From an uncultured Actinomycetes bacterium (GTDB taxonomy: Bacteria; Actinomycetota; Actinomycetes; Mycobacteriales; Nakamurellaceae), in assembly GCA_937926105.1 (NCBI GenBank), contig CALANS010000143.1:1-14391 (forward strand): a stretch of DNA of 14,391 bases, in the 5' to 3' direction. The notes beneath the pieces were generated by a model that saw only the letters and a program-made list of their open reading frames with translations, had not been told where the DNA came from and made no database searches. Every line of letters starts with the position of its first letter. Positions within the stretch are counted from its first letter, which is position 1. Positions 13,464 through 14,391 of the stretch are shown piece after piece. The position numbers and the translations under genes were made by a program.

Positions 13464-14372
13464 GTGAGTGCGGAGAACGATCCAGCTGCGATCGAGACGG
13501 CGTTGTCCCGTCGCACCGCGATGCGAAGCCAGCCCAAATTGCAGGGCGTTGCCCGCGCCATGCGGGTGCTCGAGCTGATCGCGGACCGTCCCATGACGGC
13601 CAGCGAGGCCGCCGAGGCGCTCGACCTGCCGTGGGCGACCTGCTATCGCACGCTCGTTCAACTTGAGAAAGACCAGTACCTGGAGCGGGCGGCCGGCGGA
13701 GAGTATCGGGTGGGGCGTCATACCTGGTTGATCGGCTCCACGTACCTGGTCGGGCATCCGCTGCTGGACCTGGCGATGCCGCTGCTACAAAGCGCATCGA
13801 CGGAACTGCCCTCGGCGGTGTTCCAGCTTGTCGAACGGAGCGGCGACATCGCGCTGGTGCTGTATTCGCACGAGCCCGTCGCCGGGGAGCCGATCACCCG
13901 GGCGACGTTCGGCCATCACATCCCGTTGCACGCCGGGTCGAAGGGCTGGGTTCTCCTCGCGTACGAGTCCGACGAGGTCGTCAACAGCTATTTGGAAGCG
14001 CCCCTGCTGGCGCTCACCCCGACCACCATTACCGATCCGGCGGATCTTCGCGCGGAGCTGCGGCGCACGCGGGAGCAGGGGTACGCGCTGACGATGGCGG
14101 ACGTGCAGACGTTCACCGGGTCGGTCGCCGCACCCGTATTCGATGCCTCGGGTGCGGTGGTGGCCGCGGTGTGCGCGATCCTGCTGCGCAGCCGGCTGAG
14201 CAACCTGGTGACCCGGCAGAGCGCGATCGACACCGTGCTCGGTGTGGCGCAGTCGCTGTCGCTCGGAGCGGGATGGCAGCCCGTGCGGGTGGCGCAGCAG
14301 GCCCGCTCCCCGCGCACGCCCCGCCGCGGGCCCGGACGTCCACCGAACGGCTCGCGCAGGAACGGGAGTTGA
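13464..14372 (+). CDS. IclR-family transcriptional regulator
   Basis: This protein of about 302 residues is the likely regulator of the cluster. An N-terminal winged helix-turn-helix occupies about residues 24-88, with recognition helix LPWATCYRTLVQLEKDQYL (55-73). The IclR effector domain follows (about 105-260, including the conserved PLHAGSKGWVLLA and GSVAAPVFDASGAVVAAV). IclR proteins bind short palindromes and usually sense a pathway intermediate. The tail after residue 265 is Arg/Pro/Gly-rich (ARSPRTPRRGPGRPP), like an AT-hook-type DNA-binding tail. I chose GTG at 13464 because GAAGG lies 8 nt upstream; GTG at 13455 (three residues longer) overlaps that element. It is the last gene of the hyu block, and the 107-nt gap with palindromes suggests it may have its own promoter. 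The candidate operators at 8433, 9342 and 9363 are probable targets (inference). Confidence 0.93.
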   Translation: MSAENDPAAIETALSRRTAMRSQPKLQGVARAMRVLELIADRPMTASEAAEALDLPWATCYRTLVQLEKDQYLERAAGGEYRVGRHTWLIGSTYLVGHPLLDLAMPLLQSASTELPSAVFQLVERSGDIALVLYSHEPVAGEPITRATFGHHIPLHAGSKGWVLLAYESDEVVNSYLEAPLLALTPTTITDPADLRAELRRTREQGYALTMADVQTFTGSVAAPVFDASGAVVAAVCAILLRSRLSNLVTRQSAIDTVLGVAQSLSLGAGWQPVRVAQQARSPRTPRRGPGRPPNGSRRNGS

Positions 14373-14391
14373 CGCGGACTTCACTCGCCTG

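Overview
The window is a high-GC (strong G/C third-position bias) bacterial catabolic gene cluster. The organism is most likely an actinomycete, judging by the GC bias, frequent GTG starts, tight ATGA/GTGA overlaps and a Tat-exported binding lipoprotein. The genus cannot be told from the sequence. There are ten protein genes in two opposed blocks, and I see no RNA genes, mobile elements or CRISPR.

Minus-strand block, read right to left. A CoxG-like SRPBCC membrane-anchored protein (9239-8511) is followed, after an 89-nt gap that carries its own candidate promoter and operator, by a tightly packed operon. In order this holds a CUT2 (ribose-type) ABC transporter ATPase (8421-6937), permease (6937-5915) and Tat lipoprotein binding protein (5824-4715). 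Next come the three subunits of a molybdenum hydroxylase: FAD subunit (4700-3828), 2Fe-2S subunit (3831-3289) and molybdopterin subunit (3282-880). Last is an amidase-signature hydrolase (883 to the left edge, truncated).

Plus-strand block. A divergent HyuA/HyuB pair (9410-11494 and 11491-13356; ATP-dependent hydantoinase/oxoprolinase type) is followed by an IclR-family regulator (13464-14372).

Interpretation (inference). The genes make a coherent pathway for a small nitrogen heterocycle. The ABC transporter imports the substrate and the Mo hydroxylase, assisted by CoxG, hydroxylates a ring carbon next to nitrogen to give a lactam or imide. HyuAB opens that cyclic amide at the cost of ATP, the amidase releases ammonia from the linear amide, and the IclR protein senses a pathway compound. 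The substrate is not identifiable from sequence. The Mo subunit carries PYRGCGR rather than the CO-oxidising AYxCSFR loop, so it is very unlikely to be a true CO dehydrogenase.

Regulation. The 170-nt divergent region 9240-9409 has two good sigma70-like promoters pointing at each other with their -10 boxes only 11 nt apart. A repeated element (TATTC-N7-GAATA type, invariant core CAGCGAATA) lies there twice and once more in front of the ABC/Mo-hydroxylase operon. It is a good candidate for the operator that joins both blocks into one regulon.
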